64,000 nt of DNA, from assembly GCA_038503035.1 (NCBI GenBank), contig JAVSML010000048.1, positions 498,541 to 562,540 on the forward strand, given 5' to 3'. The stretch comes from Crocodylus rhombifer (taxonomy: Eukaryota; Chordata; Crocodylia; Crocodylidae). Positions 12,330 to 25,334 of this stretch are shown here, piece by piece; position 1 is the stretch's first letter, and every line of letters starts with the position of its first letter. The translations under genes and the position numbers were made by a program. The notes under the pieces are model-generated. The model was given only the letters and a program-made list of their open reading frames with translations. It was not told the origin of the DNA and did no database searches.

Positions 12330-12430
12330 TGCTCTGCTCATGTGCATTTGACCAGGTCCCTTAACCTCTTGGTTCTCCTACCTGTAAAAATGTCCTGTGA
12401 AGTGTGGTGACAGCTGAGAAGGAGATGACA
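12330..12430 (-). repeat. MIR-like SINE core, minus strand
   Basis: GGTCCCTTAACCTCTTGGTT and 'CTACCTGTAAAAATG' are the reverse complement of the MIR core (normally CATTTTACAG-x-TGAG-x-GGTTAAG). It is diverged and its ends are unclear. Confidence 0.5.
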
Positions 12431-14502
12431 TGATTTCCCAGCAATGAAATAAGTGCCCTGGGCTGCTGTTCTATCCATCTCCCTAACCTAAGACAATCTA
12501 CATCTACCCATGCAAATAAATTCAGTGGGGCTGCTGACCTGATGAGCAAATCCTGATCAGAGTCCATAAATCCAAAGGATTCCTCGAGCCCCCAAGACTT
12601 GCAGAAATGAAGATGTATATGACACTCGTGCTAATCCGGTAGCTGTTCATTACTAATTGCAGGATGGCATAATTAACAATAGGGCACATTGTACCTCCCA
12701 GTGTCTGTGCTGCTCTTCCACGGCTATTGATGTTTGCAGGTTGTAGGGTTGAACTTTCTTCCTTGGATAGAGTAATTTAGAAATCTTTTCAACTAACTAC
12801 AAATAGCTTTTTTTTTTGCTCTGTAAAGTGTGTCTTTTGTCTTCCCACATGCCTATTGGGATGTTTGAATGGAGAGAGCGTATGTGTGTGTGTGTACAGG
12901 TATGCATGCGTGCCATACCTCTGCACGTGCAGGCACACATGTATTTAAATATGATGCTTTTTTTTTTTTAAATCTCTCTGCCAGATCCCAGGAGACCTAT
13001 TTACAAATGCTTGCCAAGGTCTTTGGTGTGTGTGTGTGCGCGACTAAGACAGGTAACAGTAGGTGCTAATAAATGAAAGAACTGAGTGAAATGTTGTGAC
13101 ATGCAACTCTCTGAGCAACCCGCAGAGCCATGACAGAATCATCAAACCAAGCTGAAAGTAATCAGCGGGGACTGATAAAGCCGCACTTGTAATTATTTGT
13201 TTGATATACAGCTTTCTTTTCTCCTTCTGCATAAATAGTAGAATTGCTTTGCTTAGTGTGGGACAGGTTTGGGGTCCTTCTTGTCAGGGCCTGTGTATCT
13301 GGGATGACATGAGAATAAGGACCTAGGACTACAATTTTTGTTTAATTTATGGGCTTTCACTGGTAATTCTTAAAGTTTCAGGTTGAGCCAGCCTTCATTT
13401 ACATGCGTGACATCGGCACGGATCCGAAGCTGATGGCGTTCAGGGGCAAGGGGGCCTACTCAGTGTCTAGGTTATACCTATGTTGGCTGAATAAGGCACG
13501 TGTATTTGTGCCCCATCCAATCCATGCTGGCCATGCACTTGACCTGACCTCAAGCACATTGCTCTCCGGGGCAGCTCCAGCTCCACTCCACTCCAGGGCG
13601 ACTTGGCCCCACCAAATTCAGGGAAGTTCCCCTGCTATAACTCCAACCCAAGGGCCTGGTTCAGTTTTGCTTCACGTGGCCACTTTCACATGGTACAAAC
13701 TGCTGCCGCTCATACCCACTTTGCTTTGGTCCAGGTGGAAGGGGGTCGAAAGCCTGGTGTCAAAGATGAACACCGAGGATAAACTAACAAGGGCAAATCC
13801 CAAGCAAAATGAGAAGAAACTCCTTACCAGCTAAGACTGGAGCTTAACTAGGAGGGGGATTTGGAGGTGGAGAGAGAATTTGTCACTCCAGTAAAGTAAT
13901 ATCTATTGGGCTGTTAAACCATGAATGGCCCAGCTGTGCTCAGGGACATGTGTGATATGAGGCATTTCTGTCCCTGTAAGTGAACGATGCTGTTAAGACT
14001 TGGATACATCTTTTCTATCATCATCTATTTCCTATGAATCGGCACAGATTCCAACTGCAAATGTTCAAATAATAAAACAATAGGACTGGACACGTTCATG
14101 ATCCCCCTTTTTCTTTTTAAAAACACCCATACACACTTTTTAATTCAGTTGAGTTTTTTAATGGATGGTGCAAGCTGCAGGGTACTGAATGGAGAAATGT
14201 CAGAGCAACAGCAAATCCAGTGATTTTCTTGGCAGAGGGAAGCTGCTGAAGGCTATAGGTGCATCATACACATTTATTGAGTGTATGGAATACACTTCTA
14301 AAATCCACGTGCTGGATTTAAGGGCAATAGGGATGACTGAAATCCAAGAAAATATTGTTGCACAAGTCACAAGATGATTTTGATATAGAGCTATTTTTCA
14401 TCCTTAAATCCCTTTATTAAAATATTCTTCCACAATTCTAATAAGCCACTGTGTGTTAGTTCAACATAATGTCATCCCCGTTTTCATTAGTGTGATGATC
14501 AT
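12431..14502. other. Non-coding, no recognised gene
   Basis: It includes a homeobox-type cluster near 12645-12680 (ACTAATTGC, ATAATTAACAATAG) and short TG runs at about 12883 and 13025. A 143-codon + frame at 13403-13834 has no recognisable domain and no splice context. Confidence 0.45.
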
Positions 14503-16365
14503 ATAGATTCAAAGTTAGGGTTGGGAGGGACCTCAGGAGGTCACATCGAGTCCAACCCCCTGCTCAAAACAGGACCAGCCCCAACTACATCGTTCCAGCC
14601 AAGGCTTTGTATAGCTGGGTTTTGAAAACGTCCAAGAATGGAGAGTCCACCACCTCCCTGGGTCACCTGGTCCAGTGCTTTATTACCCTCCTGGTGAGAG
14701 AGTTTTTCCTAATATCTAACCTCAACCTTCCTTGCTGCAACTTGAGCCCATTGCTCCTTGTTCTGTCATCTTCTACCACTGAGAACAGCCCAGCTCCGTC
14801 CTCTTTTGGACCCCCTTCCAGGTAGTTGAAGGCTGCTATTAAATCCTCTCTGTCTCCTCTTCTCTAAACTAAATAAGCCCAGCTCTCTTGGTCTTTCCTC
14901 ACACGTCCTGTCCCCCAGCCCCTGAACCATTTTCAATGCCCTCCACTCAACTCTTTTCAACTTGTCCATATCCTTTCACTGGAGGAGAGGGGCAGAACTG
15001 GACTCCAGATGTGGCCTCCCCAGTGCTGAATAGAGGAGAAGAATTGCTGCCCTTTACCTGCTGGCACCACTCCTGCCAATGCAGCCCAGGATGCCTCAGT
15101 TAGCCTTCTCGGTGCCAAGGGCACACTGCTGGCTCCTGTTCAGATATTGTCCGCTGTTGCCCAGCCAGTCCCCAGGCTGTAGTAGTGCATGGGATTGTTG
15201 TCCTAAGCACAGGACGTTGCTCTTGTTCTTGTTGAACCTTATGAGATTTCTTTTGGCCCAATCCTCCAATTTGTCTAGGTCCCTCTGAATCCTGACCCTG
15301 CCCTCCAGTGTATCCACTACTCCCATCAGCGTGGCATCATCTGCAACTTGCTGAGGGTGTGCTCTGCCATCTTCCAGGTCATTGATGAAGATATTGAACA
15401 AAACCGGGCCAGGACTGACCATGGGGCACTCTACTTGATACTGGCTGCCAACTAGACATTGAGCCATTGATTACTACTCTCTGAGCCTGAGACTCCAGCC
15501 AGTTTTCTATCCACCTTACAGTCCATTCACCCAGCCCGGTACTTCTTTAGCTTGCCTGCGAGAATGTTGTTGCAGACCATATTAAAAGCCTTGTTAAAAT
15601 CAAGGTATACCACATCCACCGGTCTCCCTGCATCCACAGAGCAGTCACCTCGTTGAAGAAGGCAATCAGGTTGGTCAGGCATGACTTGCCCCTGGTGAAT
15701 CCATGCCGACTGCTCCTGATCACCTTTTATTCCTCCAAGTGATTAGAAATGGATTCCTGGAGGATCTGCTCCAGGATTTTTCCAGGGACTGAGGTGAGGC
15801 TGACCAGTCTGTAGTTCCCTGGATCCTCCTTTTTCCTTTTCTTAAATATGAGCACTATGCTTGCCCTTTTCCAATCATCCAGGACCCCTCCTGCTCTCCA
15901 TGAGTTTTCAAAGATGATAGCAAGTAGCTAATCACATCAGCCAAATCCCTCATCACCCTTGGGTGCATCCCATCCAGCCCCATGGACTTGTACATGTCCA
16001 CCTTTTCTGAATAGTCCCTAACCTGTTCTTTCACCACTGTTGGCTGCTCCCCTCCTCCCCAAAATGTGGTGCCCGGTGCAGTAGTCTGGGAGCTGACCTC
16101 GCCTGTGAAGACAGAGGCAAAAAAGGCATTAAGCTCTTCAGCCTTTTCTGCATCCTCTGTCACCAGGTTGCCTTCCCCATTCAAGAAGGGACCCACACTT
16201 TCCCTGATCATCCTCTTACTACTGACATACTTGTAGAAACCCTTCTTGTTACCCTTCACATCCCTTGCTAGCTGCAACTCCAGTTGTGCTTTGGCCTTCC
16301 TGACTTCATCCCTGCGCACCCAAGCAATGCTCTTGTATTCTTTCCTACTTATTTGTGAGGTTTCT
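14503..16365 (-). mobile_element. CR1 LINE, 5'-truncated, minus strand, with broken reverse-transcriptase ORF2
   Basis: On the minus strand the 5' part (about 16360 to 15900) encodes a recognisable CR1 ORF2 segment: RKAKAQLELQLARDVKGNKK, FYKYVSS and LNAFFASVFTGE. The part around 15450-15200 encodes the RT palm and thumb (FNIFINDLEDG, then VADDATLMG in place of the usual F-A-D-D-T, and LEDWAKRNLIRFNKNKS). The 3' end at 14503-14580 has the standard 'TTGGACTCGATG...GGTCCC' block in reverse. Frames are interrupted between the segments and the catalytic FADD phenylalanine is missing, so the copy is dead. No 5' UTR or endonuclease remains. Confidence 0.9.
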
Positions 16366-17149
16366 TTTGGGTGGGTTGTCCAAAATCTATTGAAGTCCAT
16401 TGAATTCTTCTCATTGACTTCAGTGGTTCTTGAATGGGGTCTTTAGCTTATACATTCCTTGGATCCGGGTCTATCTGTGAGTCTTATAGCATGGTTTTGG
16501 CACTTAGTGAATCACATACAATTTTTAAAGTCTGATATGTTTCTATTCTATTCACCATTATTTCAGATGCACCAAAAATAGTTTTGTATATAATCTGTGA
16601 CTCTTTGCCAGGTATTTTAGAATGGCAGGGAACTGTAAGAGGTGAAGAAGTAAGGTTTGAGAAGAAGATGCATTGAAGACAGTAAGTTGCCCAACTCTCA
16701 TTGGTAACAGGGTAACTTGTAGTATGCAGCAGAGATATCTGATGGATTGGTACCTTTTTTAGTATTCCTGTAACCATAGTAGTAGTAATTTTGTCACAAT
16801 ATACAGCGGGGCCCTGTCCACTTTTCCTCAGACATGCCAAAGCTGTTGTTGAGAGTAGCATGGGATCACGTTACCAATTTATAGACCTCAGGGGCTGGAT
16901 TCTGATCCTGCCCCTGGTGATAATCCTAAAAATGTCTGTCCACAGAGACTTGAGTTTGAATTAATCTGATGAGGAGCAAATTTAGTCCCAGGCTGCGAGA
17001 GAAGCTTTGTACCCGATGTGAATTCAGACAGAGTGGTTTTTCAGTGATTACACTTCATGGCTTTGGTTCATTCTTATTCCAAATGATGGCATTTTAAGAT
17101 GAATGATGTGTTTGCTGCTCTGCTTGTTATTGAAGGGCTTTTATTATTG
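16366..17149. other. Non-coding, no recognised gene
   Basis: It includes TTGACTTCAGTGG at 16414-16426, a word typical of an old dispersed amniote repeat and also seen at 50051. A 125-codon minus frame at 16484-16861 has no recognisable similarity. Confidence 0.4.
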
Positions 17150-17530
17150 CTGATGTTACATGAAAAGGCAAGTTATTAGAAAAAATGTGGCGCTAACAAA
17201 TTGAAGCCCCCGGGGAACTGTTGCCTGGATGGGATTTTGATTGGAATTCAATTTAATTGGCCATAAATCTTCCCATTTCTGATTTACATTCTGCTTGGGA
17301 CTGTCTACCAAATTCATGCTAATCAGTTTTTCGTTTTTCCCCATCAAACAAAATTTACAGACATGAGCGTAAACAAAACCGTTCCCCCAACAAGGTGACT
17401 TTGTCCTTGCATGCAGCATACCGGTAATTGAGTTAGCGCCACCTCCTCGCCTATAAATCGGGCCTCTTTCAATAGCAACCTTATCATCAGATTTTTAGGT
17501 AATTGGTAGGCCTCGTTGGTTTTCCAGAGT
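17150..17530. promoter_or_regulatory. Candidate conserved non-coding element (homeodomain/POU words)
   Basis: AATTCAATTTAATTGGCCATAA lies near 17246-17267, ATGCTAAT near 17318, and CCGGTAATTGAGTTAGCGCC near 17422. The sequence is non-repetitive with mixed composition and no coding frame. The call rests only on motif density and the absence of repeat features. Confidence 0.25.
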
Positions 17531-19379
17531 AATATTTTGATTGCAAAATATCTGACACAAAGCTGAAATACAGCAGCAGCTATGATCGTGCTCGTCATCA
17601 TTTCGTTGACCTGCTAGAACAAATGCTGCTGTTTCGATACTGACTTCCAGTGTAGGAGCAGGAAGCAAAAATAGGCTTTGTCTTTTCACGGCAACATCGT
17701 GGGCCAAAGGGAGTCAAAGCCCCCTGAAATCATGGGAGAGACTCGCACTGATTTCTGGGGGTTTGGGATGAAATATCCAGGTCAGGAAGGGAAAGGCCAG
17801 CGGGCAGTTACTGCTGGTAACATTGCACACGCGTGAGTCAGGGTCTTTGGGAAAGAGGGTCCGCAGATGGGAGCAGGGGCGTCCCCCCTCTGCCATGCCT
17901 GCACCGTACCCGTTGGGGACCTGGAAGTCAGTGCAATAGCCCTTTGCTTGGGTCTGTGCTGTAACAGATACGCGAGCTGGGAGCTCCTGGGTTACGTGTC
18001 TTGACTAAAGCTGGTTAAATGTTTTCTGTCAACTTTCTAGTGGAAAAATGCCTGCTCTGGACAGAAAAATGTTGGTGTCTTTCTTTGAGAAACGGAAGGC
18101 CTGAACATCACACATTTTTTTTCAATTGACTTGCGTCCACATTGTGTCATGGGCCTCAGGATTCATGGCTTTATATCCTCATTCCCTTGTCTCTGGGCTG
18201 ATGGACTGCTCCCACTCTCCAAGAGTGCGACCATCCAAGGAGCAAGATTGAAACTCCAGCTCCCATGAAGCACCAGGCTGATATTTCTGGATTGAAACAT
18301 TGGTTTTGGCCAAAATAGTTCGGTTTCCATTTTTTTTTTTTGCCAAAAAAATACATTTTCCAAATATGAAAGACAGCTCAAGAGCTCAGCCCTTAGGAGT
18401 AAGTCCCCCTTCAGGTTGATGGATCTTGTCCAGTTGACAGTATATCCCACCCAAATTCTTATAGTGGTCTTCTCACTTTTATTACCCGAGTCCAATTTTG
18501 TACCACAGATGTGTGTCTTATTATCAGTGTCAGTGGCCAAGTGGAAACTCAGAACAGCACGACTAAAGGCATACATCTTGTGATTTTTTGGGGGGCGTCT
18601 GATGCTCAGACACCTCTTCTGGCATCTTAGATTTGATGCCCTAAATTTGAGTCACCCCAAATCACCTGCTATGCTTGTAAAATCTGGGTCACGGACGTCT
18701 CCGTTGCATTGCAGCATCCAGTCTACGCGAGGAATGAGCAGGAGCACAGGGAGGATCCTACGTACTACTGAATTGAATCACTTATTTATACTTAGAATTT
18801 TGCAATCACATTTTCCCACCTTCTCATTCCCCCAGTGCTTATCCCTTGCGATTACTGTGCGTTTGTACTTGCATGGCTTCATTATATCCCTCATTTAAAC
18901 ATCCCCGGTGTTAGCGGGATTGACAGGTTGAGTTTTGTGCAATTTTACAACTTCACGGACTGTAAATTGAATGTTTTATGGCCTGTTGAAAAAGGTGAAA
19001 AGAAAGCAACATCTGCCATCAGCTTCCTAATTACATCAGCATCAAATACATAATAATGTTCTTAACACCACCCACATGCACTGAAAAATCATTTATAACC
19101 CCAGCCCTGACAGCCAGAAAGTTAGTGCAGTATGGGACTTACTGTCCTCCGGCTTCCTAAAACACCAGTGATCTCTCCCTCTCAATCTCCCCCGTTCCCC
19201 TCCTGCTAAAACCATGGGAGAAAGATCGGGATGTTTATGACTTAATAACTGTGAATGTGTTTCTCTGCAAAAATGAATAGCTTTACAAAGGCACGAAATT
19301 AGTGTGGAAAATGTACCTCCCAGAAAGTAGCCAGTGATAGGTAGGGTCCCCCTGGCTCTCCTGTTTTTGTTACTTGTAT
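17531..19379. other. Non-coding, no recognised gene
   Basis: Mixed-composition unique-looking sequence. The 137-codon minus frame at 18163-18576 includes an 11-base T-run on the + strand and has no recognised domain. Confidence 0.4.
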
Positions 19380-19650
19380 AATAGTGGTGATCTCAACTGA
19401 GATCACGGCCCCTTTGGGCTAAGTGGTGTGCAAACACAGAGCAAGAGACTGTCCTCGCTCCGAAGAGATTACAGTCCAAACCAGACAAAGGGGGAAAGAA
19501 AAGGGAATGGTGTTATCTCCACCTTGCAGAAGAGACGCGGAAGGATGGAGCAAGTAAGCGCCTTGCTCACAGCAGTGGAGGTCTGTGCCAGGGCAGGGAG
19601 CGGATGCCAATTTTTGCCATCTCAGCCCAGGATGTCAACCAGCAGGTTTT
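19380..19650 (+). repeat. MIR/CORE-type SINE, plus strand
   Basis: 'CTGAGATCACGGCCCCTTTG', then 'GTGTGCAAACACAGAGCAAGAGAC', then 'CCGAAGAGATTACAGTCCAAA', then 'GAGCAAGTAAGCGCCTTGCTCACA' follow the order of an abundant sauropsid MIR-like SINE body and core. It is diverged; the tRNA head is not visible. Confidence 0.6.
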
Positions 19651-20682
19651 GCTCTTCTATTCCTTTCTCTTAATCTGTTGCTGACTCTTGCATGCAGTGG
19701 ATTGTGAGAAGGGTGAATTGCTCCGGCACAACCAAGCTGCATCCTTCCACTGTCACTTATATAGAGCTGGATTTGCACGGAGACCTGAACCAGCTCCATT
19801 AGTCAAGTGGCTCCGAGGCCCAGCAGCTCCTCTGGCAGACGTGCAGTCATGAAATAATGATATGGTGAAGCTTTCCTAGATAAGCAAGCTCGATCCCAGC
19901 ATGCCATTAGCACAAAGCCTAGAGCTTTAGAGACCTTGGCTTGGAGAATGAGGAAGAAGATGAAAGTGCTGCTCTGAGCTGGAGTTTTTATGGCATCCTC
20001 AAAACGGAGCTTCCCCAGTCCTTCCTACTCTATCGTCCCTACAAGGAGAGCCTAGACATCAGCTACGTGTAGCATTGCGCAGTAAGCGTGCCCAAATCCT
20101 CAGGTCTTTACTTACTGAGCTTTCAAACGAATGCCCATTCCTGTGGGGGGCTTACACCAGGAAAGAATGAGGTCGAACCCCTGGATTCACCCCCCGCAGT
20201 TTAAACGCGTCACCTTTATCAAAAACAAAATGATCATGTCGACCATTATGGCATGGAGCCCTGCCCTGTTTAAGCTTTTCCCTGAGACAATATAGATACC
20301 ATATCGGAAATGTGGGCATCTCGGCGTGGCTTTCCTAGCTCTCCAGAGTGCGGCGCGGAGGAGCAGCAAGCCGTCATTGTTAGCCCAAAGGGGTTGGACT
20401 CTCATGCTGTGGCTCTCGTATCCAGAGCATCCTGAAAGCACTTCGAGTGCCCGAGGGAGTGGGTGGGCTGTGGCCACGGTGGCGATGATTAGCCACCCTG
20501 CCATCTTCAGTAACTCGGAGCAGGGTAAGGGCAGCTAAAATGCATCTGTGGAGAGGAGCAAGTCAGACTTCAAGGAAGAAAGGCAGCAAGGAAAGAGGTG
20601 ACAAGATGGGAATAAATCCTACGGGAAGGTAAGCACTGACCAGACAAGATAGCGCTTTCCTAGCTTTTGGAGCAGTCCCAGT
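19651..20682. other. Non-coding, no recognised gene
   Basis: It includes a CpG-richer patch at about 20305-20480 (GCGGCGCGG, CTCGTATCC, CCACGGTGGCG). No exon with matching splice sites was recognised. Confidence 0.4.
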
Positions 20683-20930
20683 ATTATTCCCTCCACCCTG
20701 CGTGGACACACGCAACCGCTGCTTCACAGTGCAATGGGAGAAAGCAGATTAGGCGGGCGGTGGATTTGTTTGAATGCTTGCAACAGGCCTTCACCATAAA
20801 GACCCAGCTGATTACCAATAAACACTTGGAGAGGGAAGCGCTGTAAATCCAGAACGTTAATACTGGCCTATTAATCTGATGCTTACAGGCCCCTAAACAC
20901 TGCTCCTCGCAAACAGGCATGATTACTCAG
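20683..20930. promoter_or_regulatory. Candidate conserved non-coding element
   Basis: It contains CAGCTGATTACCAATAAACA (E-box, homeodomain TAAT-like and FOX AATAAACA words) near 20807-20826, and GTTAATACTGGCCTATTAATC near 20858-20878. It is non-repetitive with no coding frame. The call is motif-based only. Confidence 0.22.
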
Positions 20931-22362
20931 ACAAAAGCAGCACACGCTTCATGTTAAAATGCCTGGTGTCTTCAGCCAGCGTTGCTGAGAGGTCTTGCTG
21001 CCAAACACTGCTTGCTAACAGAGGAAGAGTCCTGGCACGAGCTGTTGCCTTCGAGCAGTCTGTCAAGTTCAGGACAAAGGATGCTCCCACCAAAATAAGC
21101 CTTGGCTGGGTGACCTGCTCTGCTCTGTTTCTACCAAACACCAGTTGCTAAACCCTGCAGGCGAAGCAATGACAGCACCAGCCCTGTGGGATGACTAGAG
21201 ATACTGTAGGCTGGCACTCGGCAGTCTTGTCTCCTCTTCCTCGCTGCGGCATTAGCTCACAGCGTGACCCAGCCACTTCCTTGCTTCCTTTTCTCATTTC
21301 ATCATTAATCTGCGTCTTCTTACACTGGGAGCTTCTAGGGGCAGAGCCTGCCCTGACTGTCCATAAACTTGCACCCTGCTGCAGTGAAATAAAATAGATG
21401 GCAGGAGGATCGGAGGTGAACCTGCACAGGATTTTCTGTGCTCTGTGCAGATCCCTGTAGCTGATCTGCACTTTGTCGGCTTATACCCTGCTGCTCTCGG
21501 GCTTTGCTGGTGCGGTCCTGGCCCAACAGAGCGGGCAGCTGGGAGACCGAAGGGAGCGGAAGATCCCGTCTCTCAGCCCCGGGGGCAATTGCATACGAGC
21601 AAACCCTTTCACTCGGCTCTTCCCAAAGGTCGCGTTGTGCAGCCACGGCAGCTGGTTGGTGCGATCGAGTGGACTGGAAAAAGCATCCCATCAAAAAAAG
21701 TCATCCAAAAATGCTGAATTGTCAAAAGTGAGGATGTTCCTGGGAACATCATGGTTTTGATAGACTTTTTTGGATTACATTTCCATCAGTGTCAGGTGGG
21801 AATTGAGAGGGAAGTCACTGCCCAGGCCAGAACAGCAAGGACCCTTGGAGCTGCGGCATTCAGTGGGGATGTGGGATACTCAGGATCAAGTCGATGCTCT
21901 GCCTGGTGGTTAGAGCACTCCTGGGACATGGAAGCATGGCAGAGCCAGACTCGACTCTGGGACCCTGGACCCTGCAGGCTCTTGTTAATTCTGCAAAGGG
22001 GTGGGTTTCTTTCTCGCTCTTGTGGGAAAACCAGTCAGAAGGGCGTCTGTTGAAGCACAAACGTTGCAATCCTTGAAATTTGTGGCCAGGAAAAGCAATT
22101 TCCCACCAGCTCTACTTGGCGCACGATGCTGACTTTCCTCCTTGCTTCTCCCCGGGAGAGATGGAACAGATGGAAGGGAGAGATGAATTCAAGATCAGAA
22201 GTAAACAGCATGATTAGCTTTTTGATACGAGGATGAAACACTTATCACATCAAAGCCGGCAAAAATAGATTAAACGCTTCTCTCGTATTACTTATTGTGT
22301 CCGCGTTAGCTGGAGTGGCCACAGGGGCAGTTTTACAGCAGCTGCTGGAGCCCGTAAGGACT
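20931..22362. other. Non-coding; contains a tRNA-like A-box remnant
   Basis: GCCTGGTGGTTAGAGCACTCC near 21900-21920 resembles the A-box part of an old tRNA-derived SINE head; a B-box is not convincing. 21540-21680 retains many CpGs (about 13 in 150 bp by eye). Confidence 0.35.
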
Positions 22363-22434
22363 GGACCTAGTAAGGTGCTGTCTGGCTCTTTCTACCCTGG
22401 GTCGTGTGACTGGTGCCGAGAAGTAAAGTAGCAG
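22363..22434 (+). repeat. Copy A of a ~72 bp direct repeat
   Basis: GGACCTAGTAAGGTG, then CCCTGGGTCGTGTGACTGGT, then GCC-AGAAGTAAAGT-GCAG. The same order recurs at 22910-22981. The central 20-base block is identical. Confidence 0.7.
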
Positions 22435-22909
22435 TTCGTACGTCAGGACCATTTGAAATGCTCTGCGGCTGTGTAGTAGGAGAGAGCGTCCATGCAGGGG
22501 GAAGGAGACCAGTCTCCCTGATGAGGTCCCTGCTGTGAAGCCTTAGCGGCTTCTTCTCCAGTACCCGCTCTGCTCACTCTCCTCCTAGGTTGAAAGATAT
22601 TTTGGTGCCTAAAGATGCATTGAGGTGCTGAGAGGGATTTTTTTTTTTTTTCTAAGCACCTGAAGTTTCAACTCTAAGTCAGTGGGAGGTGAGTGCCCAG
22701 CTTGCTTGGGCACTTCTGCAAGTCCTGGAGGTGCCTGTCCATCTTCAGATGCTTAAAGACCACTGGAAATCTGGTTCATTGTATCCACCTAATACAAGGA
22801 GGTTTGAAGTTAGTCCCCTTGCTCACAGGCGTGTGTGTGCTAAGTTCCTTTCACCCCTGCTTAACACACAACCTTGGACACTGACTTTGGCAGCCTTAGC
22901 CTGCAACCC

Positions 22910-22981
22910 GGACCTGGTAAGGTGGTATCTGACTCCTGCTGCCCTGGGTCGTGTGACTGGTGCCAGCAAGTAAAGTCGCAG
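22910..22981 (+). repeat. Copy B of the ~72 bp direct repeat
   Basis: GGACCTGGTAAGGTGG, then CCCTGGGTCGTGTGACTGGT, then GCCAGCAAGTAAAGTCGCAG. It is the partner of 22363-22434, 547 bp downstream in the same orientation. This is either a local duplication or two members of an unnamed dispersed family. Confidence 0.7.
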
Positions 22982-25334
22982 ACCGAGGCTTTGTCTCCGG
23001 TGCCTGGTTTCTGCTACCAGAGTGAACACACAGCCAAGTGCTTCTGGAAATGCAGTCTTGCTTCTGCCAGCACCTTTTGACTCCACGCGCCATGATGGGC
23101 ATGGGGCGAGGGGCACTTCTGGGAAGTGCCCGCTGCTGCTGGGGTGGTAGCAGACAACAGACAGCTTACGAGCGCTCACACGCCTCCTGCCCGCTGCTGG
23201 ACATCCGCAGAAGCTTTCCATCGGTCAGAGAGGAGGTGCAAGTCTGCCAGCAGGGAGGAGGGGTTCTCTTGCTCCGGGCAAAAACATGTGCCCAGAAACT
23301 CAACCCTGCTGGATACCCGCTGTCTGGTACGAGCACTGTTAGACTGACCCCAAGCAAGCCACGAGTAGAAACGTTCTGTGCAAGGGGCTGACCACGAGTG
23401 TTGCAGCTGCTAGTGCAAAGGCCTGTGCACGCCTTTTGGCATTTGATGGGAAGTCCTCCTTCCTGCCCACCGAACGCTATCACGCAGGCTGTCTGGCACA
23501 GCACCAGTCAGAGTTTTAGTTCTTTCTGGCGCAATGGATCAAATCCTCAAATCCTTTCTTGGCCTCTGCTGAATCCCGAGGTGGGTAAAACATCTCTCTG
23601 TGAGTTTTTACAAAAAGAAAACACATAATTTCTTTTTAGCATTGTGTCATTTATTACACATCGGAGACTTCTAAAGCCTCGCACAGTAGAAATCATTGAG
23701 TTGGAATATCATGCTGACCCAGTTGGGAAAGCCAAAAAGCAGTGTATTGACGTAATTCTCCTGTTTCTCTTTTACATAGCTTAGTTAATTTTTAAATGGC
23801 TGTAATATAGTGAAACAAAGTCATAGAAGAACGACAATATAAAAGCTATAGAGTTTAATGAATATGTAAGACAGGAAGGGAGGGAAAAGAGCAAGAGGAA
23901 TAAAAGAACAGTTATGTCAGCTATCTTTGTTATGAATATAATATTGAAATGGTCACCCTTTTTCTGCACTGGAAATATGCTATTTAGGGTTGTAATATAT
24001 GCAGTGTAAGTTTTCAGGTCCGGCAAGCTGCATTTTGATTATCTAATATAAGTGTCTTTGAAGAGTGGATATTGCCTGAGCTTTGCATCTCATTATCCTT
24101 GGCCGACTATATCATAGCTCCCATTTAAAAATCTTAAATAAGCACAGCAGGACGCAGCAGAGTCTGTTGCTGCTTGCATGTCTGGAGGTCACTGGTTTAC
24201 TGAGCTGTAAACTAGGTAATGGCACAAAAAGAGCTTTCTTGATTAGCACCAGTTGTATCGGCCAGATTTGTCCGCTGCCCTGTGCCCTTGTCTGCTCAGT
24301 TTTTCCTCCTACGAAGTGGATACAACGCACCGCGGTTGGGAGCAAGTGTCATTTGACGCTCCCTCTGCATTGGTGTAGAGGCACAAAGCCTGAGATCTGG
24401 CCTGTTTGTTCCAGGATATGCCCTGTTCAGGAGCCTGCTGGTCGGACTGTCCCGGATGCAAGGGCTGCCGAAGATGCTATTGTATTTCCCCTCTCCCCTA
24501 GGGTGCTTTCAGAAACCCCCACCAAAAGAAAAGGATCTTCGCCTGGACTTTCTTAAGGAGCATGTCAATGGTTTGAACGCTGGAATATGCTGGATCTCTC
24601 GTGCCTTTTCTTTCTGGGGGAATGCTTCCACTTGCCCAGACCACCTGCCAATAACCCCCTCGATGCCCACCAGCAACAAGGGGGCTGGAGAGGTAGATGT
24701 ATTTAACTGCCATCACTCCTTCTAGAGCACTTAGCAATGGCCTTTTTCAGTTTTGGGCCTTTATGTGCCGAGTAGCCTGGGCTGGTCGGGCACTAAGGAG
24801 GTTTGTGGCCTAGCACGGTTGTGTAAAGATACAGCCAGGTTGATTGTGGTAACAGTTGCAAGGTTTGAAGTTAAAAAGGAAGCCTTCACCTTCTCACCTG
24901 ACATCAGCGTATCACAGTAGCGTATGCAGGGGATGGGACAAGATTGCAACGCATGGAGAAAAAGGCGCGGGCTCCCATTATTAACATCCATCACCGCAGA
25001 CAAATAAGACAAATATCCCTTGGTTTTTTGTGTTCGGTGCACTTAGTGTTTTCATTTTCTGTATTATGGTGATTGATCGCGTAAGTCCATGCACAGCTTC
25101 TTCCAGAAACAGAGCTGCATTAAAGGGGATCCGTCTTTGCACGTAGTTCAAAAGGACAGCAAGAACAGTTTGACTTTCGGTTACAGCTTCGTAAAGAGCT
25201 GGCGTGCAGCACGCTGCCTTCCTGCTTAACATATTACTGTCCTTGTTGGAATGAACTTCAGTCCAGGGCTCGATGGTGCAAAAGCTTTACTTTTCACTCA
25301 AGTTTCTTAGTCTGGTCCAGTCGTCCTTCACTAT
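22982..25334. other. Non-coding, no recognised gene
   Basis: G+C-rich at first, then an A+T-rich unique-looking block at 23610-24070. A 157-codon + frame at 24083-24556 has no recognisable domain and no supporting splice sites. Confidence 0.4.
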
